A DNA stretch of 6,732 bases, from contig DAOUEJ010000099.1 of NCBI GenBank assembly GCA_034430615.1, positions 1 through 6,732 of the forward strand, written 5' to 3'. The DNA is from E44-bin32 sp034430615. Lineage in GTDB: Bacteria > Chloroflexota > Anaerolineae > Anaerolineales > E44-bin32. Position 1 is the first letter of the stretch. Each line of letters begins with the position of its first letter. The notes beneath the pieces are model-generated. The model had not been told where the DNA came from. It made no database searches and saw only the letters and a program-made list of their open reading frames with translations. Position numbers and translations under genes: made by a program. Of this stretch, positions 5,534 to 6,732 are shown piece after piece.

Positions 5534-6732
5534 TCAGCCTCCGTTGTTGGCGTTTACAAATTGAAGGGATTGAACCGGCTGCGGTTGGACAGAAGCCTGA
5601 TGCTGGGTGAGGGTGAGTGGGCAGCCACCACCGCACTCGGCGAGAACGGCGCAGTCATTACATGTATCCGGCACGTACTCCTTTTCGCGTAGCCATCGTG
5701 AAAGGTCATGATTCCAGATCGAATCCCAGGAATCGGTCAGCATGTTGCCGACCGGTTCATAGTAAGACTGACAGGGGAGAACATCGCCATTGGGTTCCAC
5801 GCACATGTTGTAGGATGCAGCGGTGCAGCCCTTTACCCCAAGTTCCATCTGGACCGGATCGAAGTGGCAGTATTGTGTGGGCGTATACCAGATCAGTCGT
5901 TGGCCGTATTGTTCGGTCTTTTCACGAACAATCTCAAGCAGGGGTATGAGCTCCGCTTCGGGGAGCCCTGTCCCCACGGATGCGCCTTTGCCGGCATAGA
6001 TCAGTGCGTTGATCCCAACAGTCGGAACACCAATCTCTGCTAGGAAGTCGATTGTGCCGCCGATTTCCGCCGCGTTTTCCTTGAGCAGGGTTGTGTTGGT
6101 CATGACGAACAATCCTGCATCGAGCGCATTACGGATGCCTCTGGTGGTTTGTCTCCAGGCACCCGGAGCTGCAACCATCCTGTCATGCGTTGCTTCAACC
6201 GAAGATTCAAGCGTGATCTGAACGTGGTCGAGGCCCGCTTTTACGAGCTCGGCAACATAGCGCGCATCATGCAGGCGCCGGCCATTGCTCAACAAGCCGG
6301 TGATCTGACCCAAACCTTCAGCATGTTTCACAAGGATAGCGAGATCGCTGCGCAGGGTAGCCTCACCGCCGGTGAAACAAATGTGGGGGACCCCGATCTC
6401 CCATAACTGGTCCAGGATGCCGATCCAGGCCTGCGTATCTAACTCCGCGAAATCTCGCGGTCGGGCGTTATAGCAGTGCGGGCAATTGTTATTACATTGG
6501 TAGGTTAACGCGAGGTCCATGCGGTAAGGTGCAGATGGGACCTTAGAAAAAGGAGCTACGATATCAAATGCAAGATCGTGGATCGGGCAGGCGCCACCTG
6601 GTGCGAGTACTCCTTCGAGCTGATCGAAGGTCTGCTCTACATCTGCAAGCGCGGTTCGGGCTGGCACATGGAATTTCCTTCGAAGGTATTTTACGGCCTC
6701 AACCCGGTCACAACCTTCTAGCTTCAACCAGG
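5534..6732 (-). CDS. Radical SAM/SPASM enzyme with N-terminal PqqD-like domain (5' end cut by window)
   Basis: Cytosolic iron-sulfur enzyme that would cleave SAM to a 5'-deoxyadenosyl radical; close in type to PqqE-like peptide-modifying enzymes. Numbered from an in-frame TTG at 6725-6727, residues 1-40 match the second half of the PqqD-like domain of the downstream paralogue. A Trp codon precedes the TTG and the frame runs open to the edge, so the true start lies outside; about 67 residues are missing by alignment. The radical SAM motif is C78-X3-C82-X2-C85 followed by Tyr, then TGGEATL (119-125), where GGEA replaces the usual GGEP. The SPASM region has C301-X12-G-X4-C319, an extra C309, and C356-X2-C359-X5-C365-X3-C369. 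The usual last SPASM cysteine is absent, and the protein ends in a glutamine-rich tail finishing NANNGG. It is the first visible gene of the operon and likely acts on a peptide recognised by the PqqD-like domain; the substrate is not visible here. Confidence 0.93.
   Translation of the reverse strand, partial: WLKLEGCDRVEAVKYLRRKFHVPARTALADVEQTFDQLEGVLAPGGACPIHDLAFDIVAPFSKVPSAPYRMDLALTYQCNNNCPHCYNARPRDFAELDTQAWIGILDQLWEIGVPHICFTGGEATLRSDLAILVKHAEGLGQITGLLSNGRRLHDARYVAELVKAGLDHVQITLESSVEATHDRMVAAPGAWRQTTRGIRNALDAGLFVMTNTTLLKENAAEIGGTIDFLAEIGVPTVGINALIYAGKGASVGTGLPEAELIPLLEIVREKTEQYGQRLIWYTPTQYCHFDPVQMELGVKGCTAASYNMCVEPNGDVLPCQSYYEPVGNMLTDSWDSIWNHDLSRWLREKEYVPDTCNDCAVLAECGGGCPLTLTQHQASVQPQPVQSLQFVNANNGG
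5538..5542 (-). promoter_or_regulatory. Ribosome binding site of the pseudo-radical-SAM gene, inside the upstream gene
   Basis: GGAGG on the - strand lies 8 nt before the ATG at 5527-5529 and within the final codons of the intact radical SAM gene, whose TGA is at 5534-5536. The arrangement supports co-translation of the two paralogues and fixes the start of the second. Confidence 0.8.

Larger units (their letters stand above)
1905..6732 (-). other. Probable operon: radical SAM pair, methyltransferase, exporter
   Basis: Four same-strand genes follow each other with gaps of 4, 52 and 102 nt; the 52-nt gap is bridged by an 18-codon ORF overlapping both neighbours. No convincing promoter or terminator is visible between them, including in the 102-nt spacer 3450-3551. 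The promoter must lie beyond base 6732. The set (PqqD-like domains, radical SAM/SPASM, methyltransferase, DHA2 exporter) has the make-up of a peptide-derived natural product pathway. That the genes share one product is inference from layout. Confidence 0.65.

Noticed and set aside
1..6732. CRISPR arrays, tRNA or rRNA genes, insertion sequences, attachment sites
   Set aside because: No regularly spaced repeats, no RNA gene signatures, no transposase or terminal inverted repeats were seen; nearly all of the window is coding.

Overview
The window reads as bacterial chromosome of moderately high GC, with one complete housekeeping gene on the + strand facing a compact block of four longer genes (plus one possible tiny ORF) on the - strand. 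The gene style (a eukaryote-like long formate-THF ligase, a PqqD/radical-SAM cassette, a DHA2 exporter) would fit a Chloroflexota/Anaerolineae-type anaerobe, but this is a guess from protein resemblance, not a proven placement.

Region 1 (1-1860): fhs, formate--tetrahydrofolate ligase, complete with its own Shine-Dalgarno sequence and followed by a hairpin plus short T-run that looks like an intrinsic terminator. Region 2 (1861-1904) is a short gap between convergent genes.

Region 3 (1905-6732, read right to left) is a probable operon that begins beyond the right edge. Its order is: a radical SAM/SPASM enzyme with the end of a PqqD-like domain at its N-terminus (5' end cut off by the window); 4 nt later a paralogue that keeps the PqqD-like domain and the barrel fold but has lost every iron-sulfur cluster cysteine; an 18-codon ORF that overlaps the stop of the paralogue (TGATG) and the start of the next gene (ATGA); a class I SAM-dependent methyltransferase; and a 14-TM DHA2-family exporter.

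Together these genes look like a small peptide-modification (RiPP-like) pathway: peptide recognition by PqqD-like domains, radical chemistry by the intact enzyme, methylation, and export. No confident precursor peptide is visible. The most unusual items are the cysteine-less radical SAM 'pseudoenzyme' next to its intact sister, and the tiny ORF with overlaps at both ends, whose start codon lies in a 9-bp hairpin.
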